NCBI GenBank assembly: GCA_004173355.1 | Contig: SEAD01000008.1 | Span: 1-64,000 of the forward strand | DNA from: Chitinophagaceae bacterium | GTDB lineage: Bacteria > Bacteroidota > Bacteroidia > Chitinophagales > Chitinophagaceae | DNA: 64,000 nt | Direction: 5' to 3' | Shown: positions 16,623-25,566 of the stretch, one piece after another | Layout of the letters: every line of letters starts with the position of its first letter | Position numbering within the stretch: position 1 is the first letter of the stretch | Made by a program: the position numbers and the translations under genes | The notes under the pieces: model-generated | Told to the model about the DNA's origin: nothing | Database searches by the model: none | The model's input: only the letters and a program-made list of their open reading frames with translations

Positions 16623-18323
16623 CTATTTCCGGTAATCAACCACCACCCCATCCACCAGGAACTTTTTCCCGCTGTAAATTTTCCTGCCGCCGGAAGGAAC
16701 CAGCACGATAACGGCTGCCTGTCTTGCAGGGATCGAAATCCCTGTGGAGGAAGAAACATTGGTTGCCATCGTTTTACCCGTAAGGGTATTGTAGACATCA
16801 ACCGGTTTTTCTGTATCGATATCCACTGTGACGGTTTTGGCGGCTGTATGGGGATTATAATAGAGATAGGTTGGATACGATTTCGCCGCAAAAAAATCGG
16901 TGGCCAGCAGGTCGAGCCGCAGGATACCGGTCACATCGGTAGTATCGATGATACTCCCGAAAATGCCCACATGTCCGCTGCCATACACGCTGAACTGGCT
17001 CTCCTGCGGATTACCCGGCGCCCAGAGCGGACCATCGCCCTGCGCGATTGGTGCCTGCAGGTTTTCCTTGCCCTCGTAGGTTGACTTTTTGATAATGCCT
17101 TCATACGCTATCACGCCTTTGGTAACGGATGCGAGTTCGGGTATGGTCTGGTGCTCCGCGGGCATAAACTGCGGATAAAAGAATTTCGAAGCATTGGCCG
17201 CATTCAGCATCCAGCGGCCAATGGCTGCCGCATAAGATTTATCATAACGAACCAGTGGCACTAATGGCCAGGCCGCATCATAGGTATTCATCAGGAAGCC
17301 ATACCCACCACGATCCACCGTGCTGCCCACGATACCGGATATATCAAATCCGTTCCAGTTGCCCACCAGTACACCCCATCCCTCACGGCATTCAGGTGTA
17401 CCATCAAAACTCCATTGCAGCATTTTATACGTGTCGAAACTGGTACCCTCTTCTGCATTGATCCTTGCGGCCACATAGGCCCCGAATGGCATCAGCAATT
17501 CGTAGGTCGGATTCTTTCGCTGCGCCTGCAGGGCTTTCAGTGCACTCTTTGCACCGGCGAGATATTTTTTTTCACCAAACATTTTGTACGCATTGTATAG
17601 TACCCATGCATGTCCCGCAGCGGCGTCGGGTTGGGTACAGATATTATTTTTCATTGGCTGCATCTTTCCATAATCAAAGAACGACCAGTCATAGTTGCCC
17701 TTCAATATGGAATCAGCGCGGTAAAACTTGTCGGCAATCGTGCGCGCCATTTCCCCGAACCCCGGTTCATCGGGATAAAGGTCATAGATAGCATAAAACA
17801 ATACATTGGGATATACATCATACCACCAGTCGCGTCCGTAGCCGCCACCGAGCAGCGCCACTTCGGGACAGGTATTGTTCATCATGATATTCCATCCCGT
17901 TTCACTGTTGAAATAATTTTTCAGCATCGATACATAATTGCGTGTATCCTGGCTGCTTTTATCGATTCCCACCAGCGTTGCGCCAAGCACAGCGCCCATA
18001 TTGGCGAGGGCTTCATGGAAAATACCATTGTTATGCTGAGGGCCCTGGCGTACGTCCGCGACCGCAGTATAAATTCCCGCCACATTCTGTTTAAAATTCC
18101 TTTGCGTACTGTCGATCCAGACCATGGGCCAGTACTTGCCTTTCGCGTTGAAATCATAAACAGTGGCGTCAAACTTCCTTGCCATTTCCCGGTAATCAAT
18201 GATACCGTACGGCTGCGGGATATAAGCCATTTTCTCCACCCGCTGCAGCTTACGCTGGCCGGACTGGGCAAAGGAACCAAGGGCTACAATAATCAGGGTA
18301 AAAACAAGGCAGATCCTTTTCAT
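16623..18323 (-). CDS. Secreted protein, probable (alpha/alpha) toroid carbohydrate-active enzyme, family not recognised
   Basis: The 566-residue protein has a signal peptide (MKRICLVFTLIIVALGSFAQ). Residues about 40-470 form repeated amphipathic helices rich in Trp, Tyr, Gly and Asp, with segments such as GGGYGRDWWYDVYPNVLFYA and GWGVLVGNWNGFDISGIVG, as in six-helix-pair toroid hydrolases and lyases. Residues about 480-560 look like a small beta-sandwich (VTVDIDTEKPVDVYNTLTGK), a frequent companion of those enzymes. I cannot assign it to a known GH or PL family. Position between the MFS/GH130 pair and the esterase in the polysaccharide operon argues for a role in periplasmic breakdown of the target glycan. 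Confidence 0.6.
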   Translation of the reverse strand: MKRICLVFTLIIVALGSFAQSGQRKLQRVEKMAYIPQPYGIIDYREMARKFDATVYDFNAKGKYWPMVWIDSTQRNFKQNVAGIYTAVADVRQGPQHNNGIFHEALANMGAVLGATLVGIDKSSQDTRNYVSMLKNYFNSETGWNIMMNNTCPEVALLGGGYGRDWWYDVYPNVLFYAIYDLYPDEPGFGEMARTIADKFYRADSILKGNYDWSFFDYGKMQPMKNNICTQPDAAAGHAWVLYNAYKMFGEKKYLAGAKSALKALQAQRKNPTYELLMPFGAYVAARINAEEGTSFDTYKMLQWSFDGTPECREGWGVLVGNWNGFDISGIVGSTVDRGGYGFLMNTYDAAWPLVPLVRYDKSYAAAIGRWMLNAANASKFFYPQFMPAEHQTIPELASVTKGVIAYEGIIKKSTYEGKENLQAPIAQGDGPLWAPGNPQESQFSVYGSGHVGIFGSIIDTTDVTGILRLDLLATDFFAAKSYPTYLYYNPHTAAKTVTVDIDTEKPVDVYNTLTGKTMATNVSSSTGISIPARQAAVIVLVPSGGRKIYSGKKFLVDGVVVDYRK

Positions 18324-18337
18324 ACTTCAGTCAATAA

Positions 18338-19633
18338 TTAAACAATCGATTCAGCAACGGCACCGGTCACTTTCAGGGCTTGCTCCGGCTCTTCCCCGGT
18401 TTCGAGTTTTTTGCCTTCGGCGATGATCCTCTTTGCAACAAAAACCGAGCAAAGCTGCAGCAGCGCAATAATAATGATAGCATACCGGAGGGCAGCTTCC
18501 GTTGACACAAAATACGCCAGTACGAGGAATGTACCTGCACCCAGGAACCGGCCGGTATAAAGACCCGCCTCATGGTTGAGGATATAGGCAAATTCACCCC
18601 GTTTTTCAATCTTCGATACGATATCGATCACGCGGAACTGGATAGGAAAATAAGCCAGGTCCATCAGCGGACGCGCAATCAGCAGCAGCAGGATAAAGAT
18701 AACCACACCGGTTGCGTCGAACAGCATTCCATTGGCTATGGCGCCAATGGCAAAAAGGCCGAGCCCTGCTGCAAAGATTTTAATCCGGTGCTCCGGACCT
18801 GTAAGCCGCCCGAGCACATACATCACTACCGCGGCGATCACCGCCCCGATTGATTGCGCGGATCCCAGTGCGCCTTCCTTGCCCAGCAGCAACATGATCA
18901 GCATCGCGGGAGCCGTAACAAGGAAACCCTGTGCCAGGCCTTTCAGCATGGCCAGTGACAACAGCCGGTACCAGAGCGGATGGAATTTGAAAAACACATA
19001 TTTTTTCTGTTCGGGATTGGTGAAGTTGCCACGGAAACAGACGATGGATGCGATCACGGTGACCACAAACACCAGTCCGGTGATTACAAGGTAGGCACCA
19101 TGCACACCATTCCCGTCTTTTCCCCATCCTTCGATAAACCAGCCAATGGTTACGGGGATGACCACGGCGATGATGGTATAAAAGAAAGTCTCGAGACCAT
19201 AGTAATAATTCCGGTTGCCATCATTGGTTATTGCCAGCGCGAGGTAATCGCGGTTGGACCAGTAAAAGCCAAATGATAAACCCATGGTAAGACCCGCCAC
19301 GCCGATACCCACAATACTCAGGCTGTCCAGTGACATCATGATCACCATCGACACGGCACTGAGCATCATGCCGGCGGAGTAGAGTTTGCGGATATTGAAA
19401 TGTTTCAGCAGGTACCCGTTCAGCAGGAAGGTGAGCGGGATACCGGTGTAAATGGTCAGCTGGTAGATCACCACCTTGTTGGGATCATTGGAACTCCGCA
19501 TCACATAGGCGGCCACAAAAATATCGATGACCGGAAGTACAAATGCATACACCAGGTTGGTGAGAACCAGGATCCGGAAATTATGCGGCTGGTTATTGAA
19601 ATGGACTACTTCCTTTTTCAGTTTACTAAGCAT
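18338..19633 (-). CDS. MFS transporter of the polysaccharide locus
   Basis: The 431-residue protein contains about twelve hydrophobic helices in two sets of six with a central cytosolic loop, the Major Facilitator pattern. It begins with a short soluble segment (LSKLKKEVVHFNNQPHNFRIL) and ends with a charged tail. Its start overlaps the GH130 stop by eight bases, a close pairing seen for importers that feed a cytosolic phosphorylase. It should carry a di- or small oligosaccharide across the inner membrane. The next gene follows after 14 bp. Confidence 0.88.
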   Translation of the reverse strand: MLSKLKKEVVHFNNQPHNFRILVLTNLVYAFVLPVIDIFVAAYVMRSSNDPNKVVIYQLTIYTGIPLTFLLNGYLLKHFNIRKLYSAGMMLSAVSMVIMMSLDSLSIVGIGVAGLTMGLSFGFYWSNRDYLALAITNDGNRNYYYGLETFFYTIIAVVIPVTIGWFIEGWGKDGNGVHGAYLVITGLVFVVTVIASIVCFRGNFTNPEQKKYVFFKFHPLWYRLLSLAMLKGLAQGFLVTAPAMLIMLLLGKEGALGSAQSIGAVIAAVVMYVLGRLTGPEHRIKIFAAGLGLFAIGAIANGMLFDATGVVIFILLLLIARPLMDLAYFPIQFRVIDIVSKIEKRGEFAYILNHEAGLYTGRFLGAGTFLVLAYFVSTEAALRYAIIIIALLQLCSVFVAKRIIAEGKKLETGEEPEQALKVTGAVAESIV

Positions 19634-20699
19634 GGCTGGCAGTTAATTGTGAAAGGATTTCGCTGATGGAGATATCGGCAGCACAGACATGTTCATCGGC
19701 TGCACCATAATAGAGTGTCAGGCGGTCACCATCGGGGTGCAGGACATGCCCATTGGTAAAGACCACGTTCCCAAAAAAACCGGTCCGTTCGTATTCCGCT
19801 ACCGGGCTCATCACCGGGTTCTCCGACCTGGCAAGCACGATGGAAGGATCATCCAGGTCGAGCAACACGGCACCGAGGCAATACTGGTGATCGGCATTGG
19901 CACCATGATAGATCTCCAGCCAGCCCTTTGATGTTTTGATCGGTGCGGCACCGGCACCTACGCGTTTGCTGTCCCATGAATCCGGCCTGGTTTTGACGAG
20001 ACAGCGATGATCACCCCAGTGCAGCCCATCCGGTGATGAGGCGAGCCAGATATAGTTGCCCCCGAGATCCACGCTGCTCGGGCGGTGCAGCGCATAATAT
20101 TTCCCGTTGATCTTTTCTTCAAATATTGCGCAGTCCTTGTTATGCGGCGGGATGATCATACCATGATTGGTGAAGGTTTTCCAGTCGCGGGTAGTCCGCA
20201 TACCGACACCAACGCCGTTTTCGGACACGGCGGTATAGGTCAGGTGGTAGGTCCCTTCTATCTCAGACACCCGGCAATCCTCTACCCCGAATGTCTGGAG
20301 CCTGCCTTCCCCCATGATCCTGGGGTATCCGGCAGGTTCGCTAAAGTTGATCCCGTCCTCACTGCTGAGTAACCGCAGGTGCGAAAGTGTGGTGAGATAA
20401 TCCTGTCCCTGGTAGTTGATCACCCTTGCATCCGATGCATCCAGGTCCGGCGCATCGGTAGGTATTTCCTTGATGCTCATTTCACCCGATTCGCTGAGCA
20501 CCGGGAAGGAGATGATGCCCTCTTTCTGTTTCGGCCGTTCTGCCACCCGCACGATCAGCCAGGTTTTCCCGTCGAACCGGAATACCCCGGGATTGAGGAG
20601 ACAGGCGATTTCGAGACCCGCGATACTGGGTGTCAGGTCCTTTGGCGAGAGAAGTGGATTCTGTGGAAACCGTTTGGTTATATCGTATGTACTGCTCAT
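19626..20699 (-). CDS. GH130 family glycoside phosphorylase
   Basis: The 357-residue protein has no signal peptide and is therefore cytosolic. It shows the five-bladed propeller pattern of GH130: an early NPLLSPKDL, then LNPGVFRFDGKTWLIVRV, then VEDCRVSEIEGTYHLTYTAVSENG, RVGAGAAPIKTSKGWLEIYHG and a final LTLYYGAADEHVCAADI. GH130 enzymes phosphorolyse beta-mannosides, giving mannose 1-phosphate and a shorter sugar; a few are hydrolases. Which linkage is used cannot be told. It lies 92 bp after SusD and overlaps the MFS gene, so import and cytosolic cleavage are coupled. Confidence 0.88.
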   Translation of the reverse strand: MSSTYDITKRFPQNPLLSPKDLTPSIAGLEIACLLNPGVFRFDGKTWLIVRVAERPKQKEGIISFPVLSESGEMSIKEIPTDAPDLDASDARVINYQGQDYLTTLSHLRLLSSEDGINFSEPAGYPRIMGEGRLQTFGVEDCRVSEIEGTYHLTYTAVSENGVGVGMRTTRDWKTFTNHGMIIPPHNKDCAIFEEKINGKYYALHRPSSVDLGGNYIWLASSPDGLHWGDHRCLVKTRPDSWDSKRVGAGAAPIKTSKGWLEIYHGANADHQYCLGAVLLDLDDPSIVLARSENPVMSPVAEYERTGFFGNVVFTNGHVLHPDGDRLTLYYGAADEHVCAADISISEILSQLTASHA

Positions 20700-20719
20700 A
20701 AAAATTCAGGCAATAAAGC

Positions 20720-20763
20720 TTCTCCCGGCTATCAAAACCGGCATGGAACCCTTGACGGGAGAA
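20720..20763 (-). promoter_or_regulatory. Intercistronic stem-loop between SusD and GH130 genes
   Basis: TTCTCCCG (20720-20727) and CGGGAGAA (20756-20763) form a perfect 8-bp stem around a 28-base loop that has its own CCGG/CCGG pair. There is no T-run, so it looks like an RNA-processing or attenuation element that would leave susCD mRNA more abundant than the genes after it. Confidence 0.35.
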
Positions 20764-20791
20764 TAGTAAAATAAAGTTGCGCATCGGGTGA

Positions 20792-22273
20792 TCAGTACCC
20801 GGGGTTCTGGACCAGCGTACCGGCCGAAGCATCGATCTCACCCTGTGGTATCGGGTAGAGGTCATGCCTGTCCTGGTAATTCTTCCCATGGGCCGTCATC
20901 ACCGCTTTTGCAATACCCCAGCGTTTGAGATCCAGCATACGGTGTTCTTCAAACCCAAGCTCCACGCGTCTTTCAGAGATCAGCCAGGTTTTCACCATGG
21001 CCGCGTCCGATGATGCCGGACGGTCGGGTAAAGTGCCTGCGGGCGGTGCTGATCCATCAATTGCCACTGTGCTCCGGGCCCTGGCACGTACTTCATTGAT
21101 GATGGCGATGGCTTCCGGCAACATGGCTGTTTCGATAAGCGCTTCGGCCTTCCAGAGCAGCACATCCGCATAGCGGATATAGATCCGGTTATTTGCTGCA
21201 TCATCATTACCCTTGTTGGCACCATCGGTACTGCCAAGCATTTTATTTACATTCTGCCCGGCTGCATTGACGGTATAGAGTTTACGTGGGTCGTTTGCTT
21301 CAAATGCATTCAGGAAATCAGCGCTTGGCGCAAAGAATCCCCAGCCCAGCGGCGCGCAGATCCCGTTGCCATTAGCAGGCTGCTGCTGCGTTTTGTGGTC
21401 ATACGCAAAAATCACTTCCTCGTCGGTGAACTCGGTATTGAAACTACTGAAGTAGTTCGTGTTGAGGTGGTAATATCCCAGTGCATCCAGTTCCTGCACC
21501 AGCGTCAGTACCTGCGGCCAGTCTTTGGTAAACAGTGCAGCTTTCGCCTGCAGGGCGATGGCCGCTCCTTTTGAGACCCGCCATTTCTCCGTGGCTGAAC
21601 TGTATTTGGATGTGGGCAGCAGTGACTTCGACAAAGAAAGGTCAGCTTTGATGGTATCCCAGATGGCAGTTTTTGGTGCACGTACTGCCACTTCAAATGC
21701 TTCCTGGTAGGTCTGCACCGGTTTCAGGATCAGCGGCACATCCCCGAAATTCGTAACCAGCGAGAAGTAGTAGAAAGAGCGGATGAAGAGGGCTTCACCG
21801 AGCAACTGGTTCCTGCGTTCGTTGCTGATACCGGTGATCGTGCCGATATCCGGTTTACGCAGCAGCTGGATGGCAAGGTTGATACGTTTGATGCCTTCAT
21901 AGCTGTATTTCCAGAGACCATTGGGTCCACCATTAGTGGAGGTAAATGTGAAATTATTGATATCGTCCATCCATGGCTGGTCACCATCGGGACTCCATTT
22001 TTTTTCCGCATCGTCAGACGCGATGTCCTGCAGTACGTAGTCGTTCTGGAACACCAGTCCGCCACCCCAGTCCCATTGGGCAAGGATATTCAGCCGGTTT
22101 GACATCAGCTGGTAGGAGGAACTGACGGCCGTTTCCACCGTATTGAGGGTAGGCACTTCATTTACATCATCGAGTGTGGTGAGACCGATAGCATCGGTAT
22201 CCAGTTGCTTCTTACATCCGGTAAAAAGTATTACCGCAGTCAGCATCATTAGTATATTCCTGTTCTTTTTCAT
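20792..22273 (-). CDS. SusD/RagB family surface glycan-binding lipoprotein
   Basis: The 493-residue lipoprotein has the lipobox FTGC (Cys20). It carries the SusD pattern: an N-terminal TPR-rich SusD-like domain (VETAVSSSYQLMSNRLNIL, RRNQLLGEALFIRSFYYFSLV) and a C-terminal RagB/SusD domain (RYADVLLWKAEALIET, SERRVELGFEEHRMLDLKRWG). It ends in VQNPGY, typical of the family. It sits on the cell surface as the lid of the SusC channel and binds the glycan. It begins 19 bp after the SusC stop, as in nearly all Sus pairs. Confidence 0.95.
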   Translation of the reverse strand: MKKNRNILMMLTAVILFTGCKKQLDTDAIGLTTLDDVNEVPTLNTVETAVSSSYQLMSNRLNILAQWDWGGGLVFQNDYVLQDIASDDAEKKWSPDGDQPWMDDINNFTFTSTNGGPNGLWKYSYEGIKRINLAIQLLRKPDIGTITGISNERRNQLLGEALFIRSFYYFSLVTNFGDVPLILKPVQTYQEAFEVAVRAPKTAIWDTIKADLSLSKSLLPTSKYSSATEKWRVSKGAAIALQAKAALFTKDWPQVLTLVQELDALGYYHLNTNYFSSFNTEFTDEEVIFAYDHKTQQQPANGNGICAPLGWGFFAPSADFLNAFEANDPRKLYTVNAAGQNVNKMLGSTDGANKGNDDAANNRIYIRYADVLLWKAEALIETAMLPEAIAIINEVRARARSTVAIDGSAPPAGTLPDRPASSDAAMVKTWLISERRVELGFEEHRMLDLKRWGIAKAVMTAHGKNYQDRHDLYPIPQGEIDASAGTLVQNPGY

Positions 22274-22292
22274 GATAATTTTTTTAGGGTGT

Positions 22293-25200
22293 TCAGAGTT
22301 TCATACGGGCACCGATCAGGAATCCGCGGGAAAGCGGGTAGGTTCCTTTATCGATAAGCGAAGTTGATTCGGGGTCGAGACCACTGTAATCGGCGATAGT
22401 GACAAGGTTCTGTGCAGACACATAAAACCGGAGACCGCGGATATTCCCTTTCTTCAGGTTGAGGCTGTACCCGAGTTCGATGTTTTTGAGTCGCACGTAG
22501 GAAGCATCCTCCACAAACACGCTCGATACATTTCCCCCGCCGTTATTATTAAATGTGACGCGTGGTTGTCTATTGCTGGTGCCTTCGCCATTCCATGCGC
22601 CCAGCACATCGGTGGTGCTGTTGAACGGACGGCTGTCGAAGTTCAGGATCTGTTTGAGGTCATTGTAACGGTCTACATCCTGCACGCCCTGCACGAGGAA
22701 GGACAGGTCAAAATTCATGTACTCCGCATTGAAGTTGAAACCGTAGGTGTATTTCGGGATCGGGTTACCGATGATGGCGCGGTCATCCGCATTGATCTGG
22801 CCATCATTGTTGACGTCACGGAAGCGGATATCCCCCGGTAATGCGCCATTGGCGTTGGAGAAGAGGTGACGCGTTACTTCACCGGTATTCTGGTAGATGC
22901 CTTCGAACACGAGGCCGTAATAGGAACTGATGGGTTGTCCTACTTCGGTACGGGTATGTGTGGCATCATCGTTGAGGTTTTTCACAAACTGCTGCAGCTT
23001 CTCTACCCGGTTGGTCACAGTGGCGATATTACCGTTGACCGAGTAACGGAAATCGCGGTCGTAATTCTGGTAACCGATGCCAAGTTCAAAACCTTTATTC
23101 CTTACCTGCCCGGCGTTGACGAAAGTGCTCTGGATAACGCCTACAGATACTGCGGGCAACCCTACAGATAACAGGATATCATTCGTGGTCTTGTTGAAAT
23201 AGTCGGCCGACAGGGTCAGTTTGTTTTTCAGTGCTGACAGATCCAGACCAATATTGCTCTGTGTTGTTGCTTCCCATTTGATATCCGGGTTGCCATAACG
23301 GATGGTATTTACCACCCCACCAACTTTTGTCACGAGGGTCTCGTACGCATTGTCAGGTATTTCCTGGTTGCCTGCCTTACCCCAGCTACCACGGAGTTTC
23401 AGGTCGCTGATCCAGTTTATATCCTGCATAAAACTTTCCTGTGAAATGCGCCATCCTGCGGAAACAGATGGGAAATAACCCCAGCGGTTATTGGGACCGA
23501 ACCGGGATGATCCGTCTGCACGGATGGTACCACCCACAAAATATTTGTTATCGTATCCGTAGTTGGCAGATGCGAAGAATGACACGAGGCTCCATTGCGT
23601 GGCCGAGCCTGAACTGCTTTTATTTACATCACTGCCGTAGTCGAGATACCGGAAGGGACCGGTACTGTTGTCGAAATTCTGGCGGCTGCCACCCACACCC
23701 GATGTACGGGTGGAGATATTTTCGGTTCCAACGAGGGCATTGATGGAATGCAGGCCTCCGAAGGTCTTTGTATAATTCAGGGTATTGGTGAATGTGAAGG
23801 TCATTGCGTCCCCGAAGTTTTCATCGAGGTTATTGGGTTTGTTATTCCTTCCCATACCCGGATAAAGTTCCGCCGGATCAGCATCGTTGTCATCCCCGAA
23901 ATTCTGTGCGAAATTTTTGTTGTGCTGGAATGCGATATCTACGCCCACATTGGTGCGGAACCGGAGTGATTTATCAGCCAGGAACGCATATTCACCATAT
24001 ATATTACCAAATGTCTGGTAGGTCTTCCGCGTATCATCGGTGAAATGCACGATGGCAAGGGGATTGGATGAATATTCATAGTTGCGGCTCCATCCACCGT
24101 TGTTGCCGGTATAAAATGGCAGGTCGGTGTAGGGATTTGCCGGGTTGTAGGTCGGATCGGAGGGATCCTTGAACACTGCAAGTACCGGTGGCCGGATCAG
24201 TGCATGCCGGATCACACCCGGGGCATCCCCGCTGGAGGAGAGTTTGTCCTGTTTGCTGTAACTGATATTGAGGTTCGTCCCGATCCTCAGGCGCTCGGTC
24301 AGGTTGGCATTGATATTTGCCCGGAAATTATAGCGTTTGAATTCGTCATTCTTTTCGGTAACGATCCCGTTCTGCCCGAAGTAGCCTGCGGAAAGAAGGT
24401 ATTGTACTTTGTCGGTACCGCCACTTGCCGATACCTGGATGCTGTTGGCTATGCCATTTGTAAAGAGTTCGTCGAGCCAGTCGGTATTGGCCATTGCCAG
24501 GGTACCGCGATCGGAAACATAGGGGCTGGTGGCAGCCGGGTCATTTCCCAGTGTATTGTGCCAGGCGCGGTCCTTCACCGTCAGGTACTGATCGGCATTG
24601 AGCATGGTCGGCAGGTTGGCTGCACGATAGATCCCGGTAAAATAGTCGAGGTCTACATTGGTCTTTCCTTTCTGTCCGGCCTTGGTAGTGATCACTACCA
24701 CACCCGCAGATGCACGCGAACCATAGATGGCGGCGGCGGCCGCATCTTTCAGCACGGTCATCGAAGCCACATCATTGCTGTTGAGGAAACGGATGTCACG
24801 GGTAGGCACCCCGTCCACGACATACAGTACATCATTATTACCAAGCGTGCCCTCACCGCGTATCCGCAGTTTGAAGCCATCACCTGGTGCACCGGTGTTG
24901 GCGGCTACAAACACACCAGCCACCTGGCCCTGTAGTGCCTGTCCCACTTCAGGGATCCGGGTCTTGGACAGGTTGGCCATATTGACCGTGCTGACTGCGC
25001 CGGTGATACTGTTTTTCCGCTGGCTGCTGTAACCCACCACTATTACGTCGCCCATTGTGTTTTCCGAGGGCTCGAGCGCGAGATTCACCTGTGTGCTGCC
25101 GGCAACAATAACCCGGCTGATGGTTTTGTAACCAATGGAACTGATCCGGAGTGAATCACCCGGCACCGCACTGATACTGTAGAACCCATCTGCATCCGTC

Positions 25201-25394
25201 ATGGTACTGCTGGCACCGGCTGATACGGTGACACCCGGCAGGCCTTCACCCTGGGCGCCGGTTATCTTACCCGCCACGCGGGTAGTTTGCGCCAGCGAAA
25301 CAAGGGATAAAAAAAGAAACGGGAGGAAAAAAGCAAGCGGCCGGATAAGACGGGACGCGCTGTTGCCATAAGCATTCATAGCTATTTTTTTCAT
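22293..25394 (-). CDS. SusC/RagA family TonB-dependent transporter
   Basis: The 1033-residue protein has a signal peptide (to about residue 35), a carboxypeptidase-regulatory-like N-terminal domain (GAQGEGLPGVTVSAG), a plug domain (about 115-230, with VGYSSQRKNSITGAVSTV and VLYVVDGVPTRD) and a TonB-dependent beta-barrel ending in Leu (GARMKL). It imports glycan fragments across the outer membrane using TonB energy with its SusD partner downstream. There is no extra N-terminal sigma-regulator-binding domain. Control is therefore more likely through the HTCS whose gene lies just upstream on the same strand. Confidence 0.96.
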   Translation of the reverse strand: MKKIAMNAYGNSASRLIRPLAFFLPFLFLSLVSLAQTTRVAGKITGAQGEGLPGVTVSAGASSTMTDADGFYSISAVPGDSLRISSIGYKTISRVIVAGSTQVNLALEPSENTMGDVIVVGYSSQRKNSITGAVSTVNMANLSKTRIPEVGQALQGQVAGVFVAANTGAPGDGFKLRIRGEGTLGNNDVLYVVDGVPTRDIRFLNSNDVASMTVLKDAAAAAIYGSRASAGVVVITTKAGQKGKTNVDLDYFTGIYRAANLPTMLNADQYLTVKDRAWHNTLGNDPAATSPYVSDRGTLAMANTDWLDELFTNGIANSIQVSASGGTDKVQYLLSAGYFGQNGIVTEKNDEFKRYNFRANINANLTERLRIGTNLNISYSKQDKLSSSGDAPGVIRHALIRPPVLAVFKDPSDPTYNPANPYTDLPFYTGNNGGWSRNYEYSSNPLAIVHFTDDTRKTYQTFGNIYGEYAFLADKSLRFRTNVGVDIAFQHNKNFAQNFGDDNDADPAELYPGMGRNNKPNNLDENFGDAMTFTFTNTLNYTKTFGGLHSINALVGTENISTRTSGVGGSRQNFDNSTGPFRYLDYGSDVNKSSSGSATQWSLVSFFASANYGYDNKYFVGGTIRADGSSRFGPNNRWGYFPSVSAGWRISQESFMQDINWISDLKLRGSWGKAGNQEIPDNAYETLVTKVGGVVNTIRYGNPDIKWEATTQSNIGLDLSALKNKLTLSADYFNKTTNDILLSVGLPAVSVGVIQSTFVNAGQVRNKGFELGIGYQNYDRDFRYSVNGNIATVTNRVEKLQQFVKNLNDDATHTRTEVGQPISSYYGLVFEGIYQNTGEVTRHLFSNANGALPGDIRFRDVNNDGQINADDRAIIGNPIPKYTYGFNFNAEYMNFDLSFLVQGVQDVDRYNDLKQILNFDSRPFNSTTDVLGAWNGEGTSNRQPRVTFNNNGGGNVSSVFVEDASYVRLKNIELGYSLNLKKGNIRGLRFYVSAQNLVTIADYSGLDPESTSLIDKGTYPLSRGFLIGARMKL

Positions 25395-25463
25395 AATACA
25401 ATCGTTTAGTAACGGGCGGTTAGTTGGGGCAAGTGTGAGCCGGTGATCAGCCGCCCGAGGATG

Positions 25464-25532
25464 GAAAATTAGGATAACAGCCGGCCGGGATACAACACTA
25501 TCCTTGCAATTTTGTGTACCCTGGTTACAAAA
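25464..25532 (-). promoter_or_regulatory. Putative promoter and activator site upstream of susC
   Basis: On the minus strand a TAATTTTC box (25464-25471) resembles the Bacteroidota -7 element TAnnTTTG with one mismatch. A GTTG (25493-25496) sits 21 bp upstream in the -33 position. Immediately upstream of that an imperfect inverted repeat, TTTTGTGTACC/GGTTACAAAA (25510-25532), is well placed for activator binding, perhaps by the HTCS. No test was possible. Confidence 0.38.
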
Positions 25533-25566
25533 CCACTGTATTAATGCGGTACCGCAGGGCTTTTTC

